Shown: piece by piece, positions 45,109 to 54,524 of the stretch
How the letters are laid out: each line of letters begins with the position of its first letter
Position numbering within the stretch: the first letter of the stretch is position 1
Assembly: GCA_030761205.1 (NCBI GenBank)
Contig: JAULJL010000033.1
Span: forward strand, 496,001 to 560,000
Reading direction: 5' to 3'
DNA length: 64,000 bases
Source: Fremontodendron californicum
Lineage: Eukaryota > Streptophyta > Magnoliopsida > Malvales > Malvaceae
The notes under the pieces: model-generated
What the model was told of the DNA's origin: nothing
What the model saw: only the letters and a program-made list of their open reading frames with translations
Database searches by the model: none
Translations under genes and position numbers: made by a program

Positions 45109-48100
45109 ATGTTCCAAGCTCCCGAAGAAGACTTACGACTTAGGAAAATTCGAGAATTTATAACTTCTCACCAACAACCAATCGAGGAGTTGATCCAAAA
45201 CATCCAAGAGGAGCAAGGAGAGATGGCAGCAGCTGACAACCGAACTCTCAAGGAGCTAGCCGCTCCGGACTTGGGTCAACAACCATTATGCATTGAATAT
45301 GCTAATCTTGAGGTAGCTTTTGAATTAAAATCTGGTTTGATTCATCTTCTCCCAACTTTTCATGGTTTTGCAGGAGAGGATCCAAATAAGCACCTCAAGG
45401 AATTCCATGTAGTTTGCTCAAGCATGAGACCAACAGGGGTCACGGAAGAGCAAGTTAAGTTGAGAGCCTTCCCGTTCTCTCTAGCTGATTCAGCAAAGGA
45501 ATGGCTCTACTATCTACCATCCGGGACCATCACTACATGGAATGATTTGAAGAAAGCATTCTTGGAAAGATATTTCCCAGCATCTAAGGCTGCCAACATT
45601 AGGAAAGAGATATGTGGGATTCGGCAATACAACGGAGAGTCCTTATATGAATATTGGGAGAGGTTCAAGAAACTTTGTGCATCATGTCCACACCATCAAA
45701 TAAGTGAACAACTTCTCATCCAATACTTCTATGAAGGTCTCATGCCCATGGAGAGAAGTATGATAGATGCCGCTAGTGGGGGAGCTCTAGTTGATAAGAC
45801 TCCCAGGGCTGCTAGAACATTAATCTCCAACATGGCAGCCAATTCTCAACAGTTCTCAATGAGACAAGATCCACCACCACAACCCAAGAGAGTTAATGAG
45901 GTAAGTATATCATCCCTTGAACAAAAATTTGATAAACTGACTTCTCTTGTTCAACAATTGGCTGTAGGTAAAATACAACAAATAAAGGCTTGTGGCATAT
46001 GTTCAAACATAGGGCACCAAACTGATATGTGTCCAACACTTCAAGAGGATACCAATGAACATGTGAATGCCATGGGTGGATTTCAGAACCAATCAAGGAA
46101 ATATGATCCCTACTCAAACACTTACAATCCAGGATGGAGGGATCATCCAAACTTCAATTATGGAGGGAACCAATCACAAACTATTCCTCCACCATTTGAC
46201 CACAGGCCACCGGGTTTTCAGCAAAGAGTGCAACAACCATACCAAACCCGACAACAACTACCACCCACCCAAAATTCAGGTACTTCTCTTGAAGATCTTG
46301 TTAAAGCTCTTTCTACTAATACAATTCAATTTCAACAGGAAACAAAGACAAGTATTCGAAATTTGGAGACTCAAATAGGGCAATTGGCAACAACCATGAG
46401 TCAAATGCAAGCAAGGGATTCTGGGAAATTACCTTCCCAAACCATAGTGAATCCAAGAGAGAATGCCAATGCTATAAATTTAAGAAGTGGGAAACAGCTA
46501 GAGAAACCACAAAATGATAGTGCTCAAGGGGAGAACAATACCATGGCATCCTCTTCACATCCCAACGAGCCACTAAAAAAGGTAATTCCTAAACCATCCT
46601 TTCCTTCTTATATAACTCCTCCACCTTTTCCTAGCAGGTTAGCAAAGTCCAAGAAGGAGGAGCAAGAGAAGGAAATTTTGGAAACCTTCCGGAAAGTAGA
46701 GGTGAACATTCCTTTACTAGATGCTATCAAGCAAGTGCCAAGATATGCCAAGTTCCTAAAAGAGTTGTGCACATCTAAACGGAAGTTGAAATGGAATGAA
46801 AAGGTAAGTGTAGGGGAGAATGTGTCAGCTGTTCTTCAAAAGAAACTCCCACCTAAATGCAAGGATCCAGGTATGTTTACCATTCCTTGTAAGATAGGCA
46901 ACACCAGGTTTGAGCGTGCTATGCTAGATCTAGGGGCATCTATTAATGTCATGCCATATTCAATTTATGCTTCATTGAATCTAGGACCATTAGAGGAAAC
47001 CGGTGTTATAATACAACTTGCTGACCGTTCTAACACTTATCCAAGAGGAGTTGTAGAAGACGTTCTTGTACAGGTTAATGAATTGGTTTTTCCCGCTGAC
47101 TTTTATGTTATTGAGATGGAAGATGAGATGTCTTCTAATCCCACACCTATTCTATTAGGGAGACCATTCTTGAAAACAGCAAGAACTAAAATAGATGTAC
47201 ATGATGGCACTTTAACTATGGAATTTGATGGTGAAATAATTCGCTTTAACATTTTTGAGGCCATGAGATATCCTAGTGATGTGCATTCTGTTTTTAATAT
47301 TGATATAATTGACTCACTAGTGCAGCAAGCTTATGAGCTAGATGGTGAAGATAGTGTAGAAATAGTCCTTAGCAACCATCTCGGAATGGGGAATGCTAAA
47401 CTAGCCTTGAGTGACCAGGTGGAAGGGGCACTAGAATCTTTACACTCGCTGCAACCTAAAGATGCAAGGTTTGATGTTTCATTTATTGATTTGCCTTTAT
47501 CTAATGAGAAACTTCTACCTTCCATTTTGCAGGCACCAACTTTAGAGTTGAAACCACTACCGAACCACTTGAAATATTTGTTCTTAGGGGAAAAGGACAC
47601 ACTACCTGTCATCATTGCCAAAGATCTCACACCTTTGCAAGAAGAGCGACTTATCCGGGTGCTTAGAGAGCATAAAACAGCAATTGGTTGGACAATTGCC
47701 GATATCAAGGGAATAAGCCCATCCATGTGCATGCACAGGATTTTGTTAGAGGAAGGGTCTAAACCAACAAGAGAAGCACAAAGGAGATTGAACCCTCCTA
47801 TGATGGAGGTTGTGAAAAAGGAGATACTGAAGCTCCTAGATGTTGGAGTGATCTATCCTATCTCGGATAGCAAATGGGTGAGCCCAGTCCAAGTGGTTCC
47901 AAAGAAATCAGGTGTAACGGTGGTAACAAATAATGAGAATGAACTTGTTCCTACTAGGATTCAAACAGGATGGCGAGTTTGTATTGATTATCGTAAACTT
48001 AATTCCACAACTCGCAAAGACCACTTTCCTTTACCTTTTATTGATCAAATGCTTGAAAGGTTAGCTGGCCATTCTCATTATTGTTTTCTTGATGGTTTTT

Positions 48101-50442
48101 CAGGTTATAATCAGATAGCCATTGCTCCGGAGGACCAAGAGAAAACAACATTCACATGTCCATTTGGTACTTTTGCATACCGGCGTATGCCATTTGGTCT
48201 TTGTAATGCACCAGCTACATTCCAAAGGTGTATGGTTAGCATATTTTCAGATTATGTAGAGAACATCATAGAAGTGTTTATGGATGATTTTAGTGTCTAT
48301 GGTGATTCTTTTGATAGATGTCTAGAGAACCTTACACTTGTACTTGAAAGATGCATGGAAACTAACCTTGTTTTGAATTGGGAAAAATGTCACTTTATGG
48401 TAGAACAAGGAATAGTTTTGGGTCATGTTATTTCTTCTAGAGGGATGGAGGTTGATAAATCTAAAATAGATATTATGCATTCTTTACCACCTCCCACAAA
48501 TGTGAGAGAGGTTCGTTCTTTTCTTGGACATGCAGGTTTCTATAGGAGATTTATCAAAGACTTCTCAAAGATCACATTACCTCTTTGCAAGCTACTACAA
48601 AAAGATGTGGTTTTCCACTTTGATGATAAATGCAAAGAGGCGTTTGAAACATTGAAGGGACTCTTGACATCAGCTCCTATCATGCAACCACCAGATTGGA
48701 ATATACCTTTTGAAATCATGTGTGATGCTAGTGACTATGCCATTGGAGCTGTTTTGGGCCAACGGGTTGGCAAAGCCTCACATGCCATTTATTATGCCTC
48801 ACGAACTCTTAATGATGCTCAATTGAACTATTCCACTACTGAAAAAGAACTTTTGGCTGTTGTATTTGCTTTAGAAAAATTTCGATCTTATTTAATTGGT
48901 ACTAAAGTAATTGTATTTTCTGACCATGCAGCCCTTAGGTACTTACTCACTAAGAAGGAGGCCAAACCAAGGTTGATCAGATGGATACTTCTCTTACAAG
49001 AGTTTGATTTGGAGATAAAAGATAAGAGAGGTAGTGACAACTTGGTTGCGGACCATCTTAGCCGTTTAGTTCATGAAGATGATGCACTACCCTTGAATGA
49101 GAACTTTCCGGATGAGCAACTTCTTTTTATAAGAACAACAACTCCTTGGTATGCTGATATTGTTAATTACTTAGTTACCAAGAAGTTGCCACAAGAGTTG
49201 ACACAAGCTCAAAGAAATAAGATCAAGAGTGATGCCAAATACTACATATGGGATGATCCTTACCTTTGGAAGCATTGCTCCGATCAGATTATAAGAAGGT
49301 GTGTACTCGAAACTGAATTTCAATCTATTCTCACCTTTTGTCACTCTTATGCATGTGGAGGACACTTTGGATCCAAAAGAACAGCCATGAAAGTTCTTGA
49401 TTCTGGATTTTATTGGCCTACCATATTCAAAGATGCATACCTCTTTTGCAAGTCATGTGATCGTTGCCAAAGAACTGGTAACTTAGGTGCTAGAAATCAA
49501 ATGCCTCAAACTCCAATACTTATTGTTGAAATTTTTGATGTATGGGGCATGGATTTCATGGGACCTTTTCCTCCTTCTTTTGGTAATCTTTATATTTTAC
49601 TTGCCGTTGATTATGTTTCAAAGTGGGTGGAAGCAAAATCCACTAGGACTAATGACTCTAAAGTTGTTTCAGATTTTGTCAAGACTAACATCTTTGCTAG
49701 GTTTGGAACGCCAAAGGCTATAATCAGCGATAGAGGTACTCACTTTTGCAATAGGACTATGGAAGCACTTTTGAGGAAGTATAACATCACACACAAGGTC
49801 TCCACCTCATATCATCCTCAAACTAATGGGCAAGCTGAAGTGTCAAACCGAGAAGTTAAGTCCATCCTTGAAAAGACAGTTAATCCAAATAGGAAGGATT
49901 GGAGTTCACGACTTGATGATGCACTTTGGGCTTATAGGACAGCATATAAGACACCCATTGGTATGTCTCCTTATCGACTTGTTTATGGTAAGCCTTGTCA
50001 TCTTCCGGTTGAATTGGAACATAAATCATATTGGGCTATCAAACAATGCAACATGGAGATGGATGAGATAGGAAAGAAAAGAAAACTTGACCTACAAGAA
50101 TTAGAGGAGATAAGGAATGATGCCTATCAGAATTCTAGGATTTACAAGGAAAAAACTAAGGCATTCCATGACAAGATGATATCAAGAAAAGAATTTGTTG
50201 TTGGACAAAAAGTTCTTCTCTTCCATTCACGCCTTAAGTTATATCCAGGTAAGTTACGTTCTCGTTGGGTTGGACCTTTTGTTATTACTAATGTATTTAC
50301 TCATGGTGCAGTTGAAATCCAAAGCCCGAAAACAGATAAGGCATTCAAAGTGAATGGTCATAGATTGAAGCCTTACTATGAGAACTTTCCAATACAAGAT
50401 GTGGAGGAGTTTCCACTTTTTGAGCCAAAGTATGTTGAATAA
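45109..50442 (+). CDS. gag-pol: gag-pol polyprotein (F), intact
   Basis: 1777 aa. Gag: capsid region about 95-215 and zinc knuckle C295-x2-C298-x4-H303-x4-C308. Protease: active site D607-L608-G609-A-S, the DLG form usual in Athila. RT about 890-1130: D995 in LDG and F-M-D1059-D1060. RNase H: D1206, E1247 and D1272. Integrase: H1412, H1419, C1450 and C1453 zinc finger; D1482, D1541 and E1577 with exactly 35 residues between the last two. A GPF-type module lies near 1718-1726. No stop or frameshift, so gag and pol are one frame and need proteolytic processing. AG|GTAAGTAT at 45901 and AAG|GTAAGT at 46804 are strong candidate splice donors. The start follows the PBS by about 85 nt and is conserved in B. 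Confidence 0.96.
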   Translation: MFQAPEEDLRLRKIREFITSHQQPIEELIQNIQEEQGEMAAADNRTLKELAAPDLGQQPLCIEYANLEVAFELKSGLIHLLPTFHGFAGEDPNKHLKEFHVVCSSMRPTGVTEEQVKLRAFPFSLADSAKEWLYYLPSGTITTWNDLKKAFLERYFPASKAANIRKEICGIRQYNGESLYEYWERFKKLCASCPHHQISEQLLIQYFYEGLMPMERSMIDAASGGALVDKTPRAARTLISNMAANSQQFSMRQDPPPQPKRVNEVSISSLEQKFDKLTSLVQQLAVGKIQQIKACGICSNIGHQTDMCPTLQEDTNEHVNAMGGFQNQSRKYDPYSNTYNPGWRDHPNFNYGGNQSQTIPPPFDHRPPGFQQRVQQPYQTRQQLPPTQNSGTSLEDLVKALSTNTIQFQQETKTSIRNLETQIGQLATTMSQMQARDSGKLPSQTIVNPRENANAINLRSGKQLEKPQNDSAQGENNTMASSSHPNEPLKKVIPKPSFPSYITPPPFPSRLAKSKKEEQEKEILETFRKVEVNIPLLDAIKQVPRYAKFLKELCTSKRKLKWNEKVSVGENVSAVLQKKLPPKCKDPGMFTIPCKIGNTRFERAMLDLGASINVMPYSIYASLNLGPLEETGVIIQLADRSNTYPRGVVEDVLVQVNELVFPADFYVIEMEDEMSSNPTPILLGRPFLKTARTKIDVHDGTLTMEFDGEIIRFNIFEAMRYPSDVHSVFNIDIIDSLVQQAYELDGEDSVEIVLSNHLGMGNAKLALSDQVEGALESLHSLQPKDARFDVSFIDLPLSNEKLLPSILQAPTLELKPLPNHLKYLFLGEKDTLPVIIAKDLTPLQEERLIRVLREHKTAIGWTIADIKGISPSMCMHRILLEEGSKPTREAQRRLNPPMMEVVKKEILKLLDVGVIYPISDSKWVSPVQVVPKKSGVTVVTNNENELVPTRIQTGWRVCIDYRKLNSTTRKDHFPLPFIDQMLERLAGHSHYCFLDGFSGYNQIAIAPEDQEKTTFTCPFGTFAYRRMPFGLCNAPATFQRCMVSIFSDYVENIIEVFMDDFSVYGDSFDRCLENLTLVLERCMETNLVLNWEKCHFMVEQGIVLGHVISSRGMEVDKSKIDIMHSLPPPTNVREVRSFLGHAGFYRRFIKDFSKITLPLCKLLQKDVVFHFDDKCKEAFETLKGLLTSAPIMQPPDWNIPFEIMCDASDYAIGAVLGQRVGKASHAIYYASRTLNDAQLNYSTTEKELLAVVFALEKFRSYLIGTKVIVFSDHAALRYLLTKKEAKPRLIRWILLLQEFDLEIKDKRGSDNLVADHLSRLVHEDDALPLNENFPDEQLLFIRTTTPWYADIVNYLVTKKLPQELTQAQRNKIKSDAKYYIWDDPYLWKHCSDQIIRRCVLETEFQSILTFCHSYACGGHFGSKRTAMKVLDSGFYWPTIFKDAYLFCKSCDRCQRTGNLGARNQMPQTPILIVEIFDVWGMDFMGPFPPSFGNLYILLAVDYVSKWVEAKSTRTNDSKVVSDFVKTNIFARFGTPKAIISDRGTHFCNRTMEALLRKYNITHKVSTSYHPQTNGQAEVSNREVKSILEKTVNPNRKDWSSRLDDALWAYRTAYKTPIGMSPYRLVYGKPCHLPVELEHKSYWAIKQCNMEMDEIGKKRKLDLQELEEIRNDAYQNSRIYKEKTKAFHDKMISRKEFVVGQKVLLFHSRLKLYPGKLRSRWVGPFVITNVFTHGAVEIQSPKTDKAFKVNGHRLKPYYENFPIQDVEEFPLFEPKYVE

Positions 50443-50926
50443 TAATGGCATGGGTCTAAGTCAAGCTGAGGACAATAAACCAAGCGCTTCTTGGAGAGGC
50501 AACCCAAAAGGATGGAGAGCATCTATTATATTAGATTTGCATATTCCTTACTCTCCATCATTCTATCTTTTATTGTTTTTCTTTTCTTTTGTTTAATAGT
50601 TCTTTTCTCTTACATATAATTCTTGCATTGGGGGATAATAGCATTACATTGAGGACAATGTAAAAATTATGTGTGGGGGGAAGAATTTAGGATTTTATTT
50701 AGAGTGTTTTGTTTTTGAGTCTTTTTATGTTGTTTTTCTTTTTGATCCTTGTTTTGAAAATAACTAGATGTAAATATAAATTTTTTTAACCCCGGTTAAA
50801 TGGCGGATAACGGTACTCCGTGATTATTTAAATCGGTTCCATCAGCTACCCACAAAACTGATATTGTATATAAATTTCTCTTCCAATTTCTCTTTCAATT
50901 TTTTTTTTTCATTCTTTTTTTTCAGG
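50443..50926 (+). promoter_or_regulatory. Spacer after pol: hairpin/G-run module and NABP-like leader (F)
   Basis: Perfect 8-bp hairpin TTACATTG-AGGA-CAATGTAA (50644-50663) followed by GTGTGGGGGGAAG (50671-50683). Further on is the conserved leader with TATATAAA (50867-50874) and a long pyrimidine tract ending TTTTTTTTCAG|G one base before the NABP ATG. Confidence 0.55.
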
Positions 50927-51463
50927 ATGGATGATATTCTCACAAGATTGCAGAAACGATTTCCTCCTTTTCCTCGAAATATTTTACTGAAGCTTTACCA
51001 AGTTCGACTTGAAAGATTAAGAATGCTTATGCACAAAGGGATTCCTGACGACATACGTTGGATAATTGAAGCCAAGGTACGTGAAGATGAATATCTTCCT
51101 GTTTTGCATTTACCAGGTACAGGTAGAAGCACTTTTGCAAAGAAGCGACGAGCAAAGCGCATGAGTTCAAATTGCCACAAATGTGCACGATGGACGTGTA
51201 ACGGTAAATGTCGTTCTATTGGGATTCCGTCCTCTAATCGAGATGATAAAATTGAATTCATTAAGGATGGACTGAGTAAGGAGAATTTGGGTAATATCCA
51301 ACTTTCTCTTGAGACGCATCCTAGTGGAGACGTACAAAGAGAAATTCTTGATTTATGGCCGCAATTCCAAAGGGAATGGCAACATCTTGGGAATCTGATG
51401 TTAAAAGACCCTGTTTGCCAGCTTGTAAGAAAACTGGATGGGAAGCATATCCTCGACTCATAG
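50927..51463 (+). CDS. NABP-like basic Cys-cluster protein (F copy)
   Basis: 178 aa. N-terminal basic/hydrophobic helices (about 1-60), basic run KKRRAKR (72-78), Cys cluster C83/C86/C91/C95, then a less basic C-terminal part with W144 and W151. A longer open frame extends upstream to 50864, but this ATG is the one conserved in all copies and lies directly at the acceptor-like CAG. Likely a small RNA/DNA-binding protein. The resemblance in layout to cysteine-rich proteins of carlaviruses (nucleic-acid binding, some reported as silencing suppressors or nuclear regulators) is inference. It occupies the env position of Athila elements but has no membrane segment. The family is otherwise unrecognised. 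Confidence 0.82.
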   Translation: MDDILTRLQKRFPPFPRNILLKLYQVRLERLRMLMHKGIPDDIRWIIEAKVREDEYLPVLHLPGTGRSTFAKKRRAKRMSSNCHKCARWTCNGKCRSIGIPSSNRDDKIEFIKDGLSKENLGNIQLSLETHPSGDVQREILDLWPQFQREWQHLGNLMLKDPVCQLVRKLDGKHILDS

Positions 51464-51829
51464 AAGGCGTTTAAGCCGTTTCTGGACGTAAAACCAGAGG
51501 AAGATGTGAGCCACAATCACAACTACAATAAATGACTTCTCAGCTTTTGGTTTGATTTGCAATAACTTTATTTTGGTTTAATTTACGTGTTGTTCGATTT
51601 GTGTAACTATTCTCGTTTTTTTTTTTATTTGTCTTTTACGGTTGATTTTTTTTTCTCTTTTTGATTTTCTTCCTGAAATCACGCAAAAATCTTTTGTTAG
51701 GTTAACATTTTCTTCTGACAGGTCAGATACACTTTCGGCGACATTATTACTCTTGTCTGATTCACTACTGAGTCCTCTATATATTACACCATGTACTCAT
51801 TCTCTTTCAGGCACTCGAAGAAAAAAAAA
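51464..51829 (+). promoter_or_regulatory. Spacer with TATA-like box and acceptor-like site before LOG (F)
   Basis: TATATATTA (51778-51786), then ATTCTCTTTCAG|G ending at 51810, then a run of ten As up to the LOG start. CTGACAGGTCAG (51716-51727) is another acceptor-like and palindromic site. Sequence conserved among A, D, E and F beyond what the lack of coding would require. Confidence 0.5.
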
Positions 51830-52477
51830 ATGGCAAGTACTTCATCCCAGCGCATTAAAAAAATTTGTGTCTTTGGAGGTGCTTATCCAGGAAAAAATAA
51901 CATATTCGCTGATGAAGCCATAAGAGTTGGAGTAATACTTGCCCAACAAAAGATCCACTTGATTTATGGAGGCGGTAGTACGGGTTTAATGGGAGCAGTC
52001 GCTACAGCAGCACACGCCGGAGGAAGTCCAGTTCTAGGAATCGTGCCAAAACTATTCACAAGTTTTTGTGGACCTACCGTGGGTAAGGAAATACAAGTCT
52101 GGAGTGTCCCTGAACGGATAACAATCATGTACCATTCTGCCGATGCATTCATTGCTTTACCAGGAGGTCTGGGTACATTGGAAGAAATAGCTTGCGTGGC
52201 TTCTTGGTCATCTTTGGTCACAAATAAGAAACCCATTGGTTTGCTTAATATTAATGGTTATTTTAGTAATTTGCTTTTATATTTAGATAATGCTGTGGAT
52301 AATGGATTCATGTTTTCAGAGGCAAGGAGAACCATAATTTCTGCTACAACCATTGAAGATTTACTTAAAAAGCTCCAAGCTTATGAGTGTTTATCTGCTA
52401 CGGTTGTTTCGCAAACGCTCGGAAAAAGAAAAAGAGATATGGACGAGCAAGGAGTGGATTGCACTTTGTCTTTGTGA
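51830..52477 (+). CDS. LOG: LOG-like cytokinin phosphoribohydrolase (F copy)
   Basis: 215 aa, full LOG-family length. Nucleotide-binding start 11-22, GGGSTGLMG 47-55, R96, and PGGLGTLEE 111-119 with E119. The layout to about residue 180 follows plant LOG enzymes, including 'KPIGLLNINGY' (134-144). H102 replaces the second Arg commonly seen six residues after the catalytic Arg, so substrate affinity may differ. The tail after about 190 is divergent and ends with a basic GKRKR (198-202). Predicted role is release of active cytokinin base from its nucleotide, altering hormone level in cells where the element is expressed. Start chosen at the conserved MASTSS; the frame's earlier Met at 51791 lies upstream of the acceptor-like site. 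Confidence 0.92.
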   Translation: MASTSSQRIKKICVFGGAYPGKNNIFADEAIRVGVILAQQKIHLIYGGGSTGLMGAVATAAHAGGSPVLGIVPKLFTSFCGPTVGKEIQVWSVPERITIMYHSADAFIALPGGLGTLEEIACVASWSSLVTNKKPIGLLNINGYFSNLLLYLDNAVDNGFMFSEARRTIISATTIEDLLKKLQAYECLSATVVSQTLGKRKRDMDEQGVDCTLSL

Positions 52478-54510
52478 CATTATCTAACATTTTGCTTGTT
52501 GTGTCTCAGTTATAATAAGTGGTTAGCAACCTCTGCAGGTAATATCTCCTAAATTCTACCTTTAAAATTTGACATTGGGGACAATGTCATATTTTAGTAG
52601 GGGGTAAGGGACATATTTTGCTAATTTAATAAAAAAAAAAAAAACTAAAAAAAAAAAATAAAAAAAAATAAAAAATAAAAAATAAAAAAAAAGAGTTTGT
52701 TGTGTTTTAAGCAATTTAGAAGTATTCATTCTGAACAAGGTCTGAGTAAGGGAGACTTGAGACATACCTTGTCAGTTTGATTTTAATCTTTTTATGTTTA
52801 CTTGTTAATTTTTGTTTAGTATTTTAGGATTATTTAGGTTGCATGAGTTTGTTTTGTTTTTAGTCTTAGTTGTTCCTATTCTTATGTTATTAGTTCTTTT
52901 CTCTTACACATGATTCTTTCATTTGTGTTAATAGACTTACATTGAGGACAATGTAAGAATTAAGTGTGGGGGGAATGATTTAGGATTTCTTTTATTTTTG
53001 TCTACTATTTTTTTTTTTATGAGTCTTTATTATTATTATTATTTTTAGTGTGTTTTAGTTCCTTTTTAATACAATGATGAGATATGAATTGCATAGGTCT
53101 AAACTGGTTATTAGTGAGAAGATTTTCATGAGAATTGAGCTTGATGTCAACCTTTTTATGAGCCAATGTTAATATAATATGTTGATTGAGAAAGAAGCAT
53201 GTTTAGACTTAATCTGACTTGTATAATCATCCTTGTGAGTTTTTGAGCCTATAATGATTGATGCTTTATACAAATCAATCTAATTTCTTTCTTGAGTGCT
53301 CTTATGATTACAGGATTCTCTAGAACTTGCTTTAAACCGTTTGAGATATATTGATACATGTGACAACATGAATATGATAGAGGCATTAGGATTTTTAGCC
53401 AGAGCCAAACAGCCATCCCTTATTGATGTTCCAAGAGAACACACCCTTAGTGAACCAATTTGAGCCTACATTGAATAAGCTATCTCTTTGGTAACCATAA
53501 CTTGTCCCTAACCTAAATATACTTATATCTTTACCTTTGTTCCAAAGATGAATTAGCATGTTTTGAGACAAGTTGCAAAGACATGGGATATTTTTAGTTA
53601 AAAATTTGGGTTAGAAACAAGAAATAAGTGTGGGGGGGAAAGAAAAGAAAAGTCAAGAAAAAAAAATGAAATACTGGCAAATACATTCCTATGTAAAAAA
53701 AAAAAAATATATGAATCATCTCTTGAATTTGTGGAAAAAGAAAAAGATGTTACAAAGTCGTTTAGAATGAAGAAAAGGCCCAACATAAATATCCGGCCTA
53801 GGTGACTATGTACTTGTAAAGAGTTTTGAGAAGTTTCTTTGTATGATCTTTTTATGTCTCTAAACTTTATGAACTCTTTGGAACCTTTGTGATATCTTTA
53901 TCCTTTTGTTCTTCAACCACATTACAAAACCCTTGGCCCCATTACAACCTTGATTAAAGACCTCTTGATTCATGAAGTTGTATGATCTAAATAGTGGAGA
54001 ATAGGTGGACAAGCAAGAATATGGTAGAACTGTTTTCATGAGATTGATTGAGTGTAAACACTTCACCACTACTTTAAAAAGTGAAAATCATGAGGGTATC
54101 CCATGTGAGAAGTTGAGATTAAATTTGAACATGCAATATTTTGATTGAGATATGTTATGCTAATATTGGCTTAACTCAAACAATTTACATTCAAGCATGA
54201 TTTTTTGTGAAATTCTTTAAGCTATTGATTAGTTTATAAGACTTGTTCAAATATTGTATCTAATTTGTATTGAAAGGATTAGGAGTAAATATTTTTAGTA
54301 TATGCAGTTTATTTATATTTTAGTTTTTCAATGTTTGTGGGTATCGTTCTAGTAAACCCTCACGAGACTAAACTCGTCCACTAGGGACACCTAGGGGTTT
54401 AAAGGCTTGTGTCACATGCTAAGTGCCACCGTGATTTCCTACGAAAATGGATTAGATTAGATTTTCTTATTTTATTTTTATTGAGTCGTTGCTAGGGACT
54501 AGCAACAATC
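52478..54510 (+). other. 3' region of element F
   Basis: Non-coding. Hairpin GACATTG-GGGA-CAATGTC (52571-52588) with a G-rich tract (52597-52610), then an A-rich stretch (52630-52692) and one 114-bp repeat unit. The strongest hairpin is CTTACATTG-AGGA-CAATGTAAG (52936-52957) with AAGTGTGGGGGG (52962-52974). Another AAGTGTGGGGGGG lies near 53626-53638. The short reading frames here (for example 53860-54069) are antisense and lack conservation in frame. Confidence 0.72.
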
Positions 54511-54524
54511 TAAGTGTAGGGGTG
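54488..54524 (+). promoter_or_regulatory. Polypurine tract and hairpin at the 3' LTR (F)
   Basis: Hairpin GTTGCTAG-GGA-CTAGCAAC (54488-54506), then AAGTGTAGGGGTG (54512-54524) touching the LTR. One G in the usual tract is A in this copy. Confidence 0.85.

Noticed and set aside
46915..46935. Protease active site DLG instead of DSG/DTG as a broken residue
   Set aside because: DLGAS is the usual form in Athila-lineage elements and is present in all copies here.
51830..52477. Annotation as lysine decarboxylase
   Set aside because: The old Pfam name is misleading; the PGGxGTxxE and GGGS/TGLMG motifs define the LOG family.
50927..52477. Env-like glycoprotein in the env position
   Set aside because: Neither protein has a signal peptide, transmembrane helix or glycosylation-rich ectodomain.
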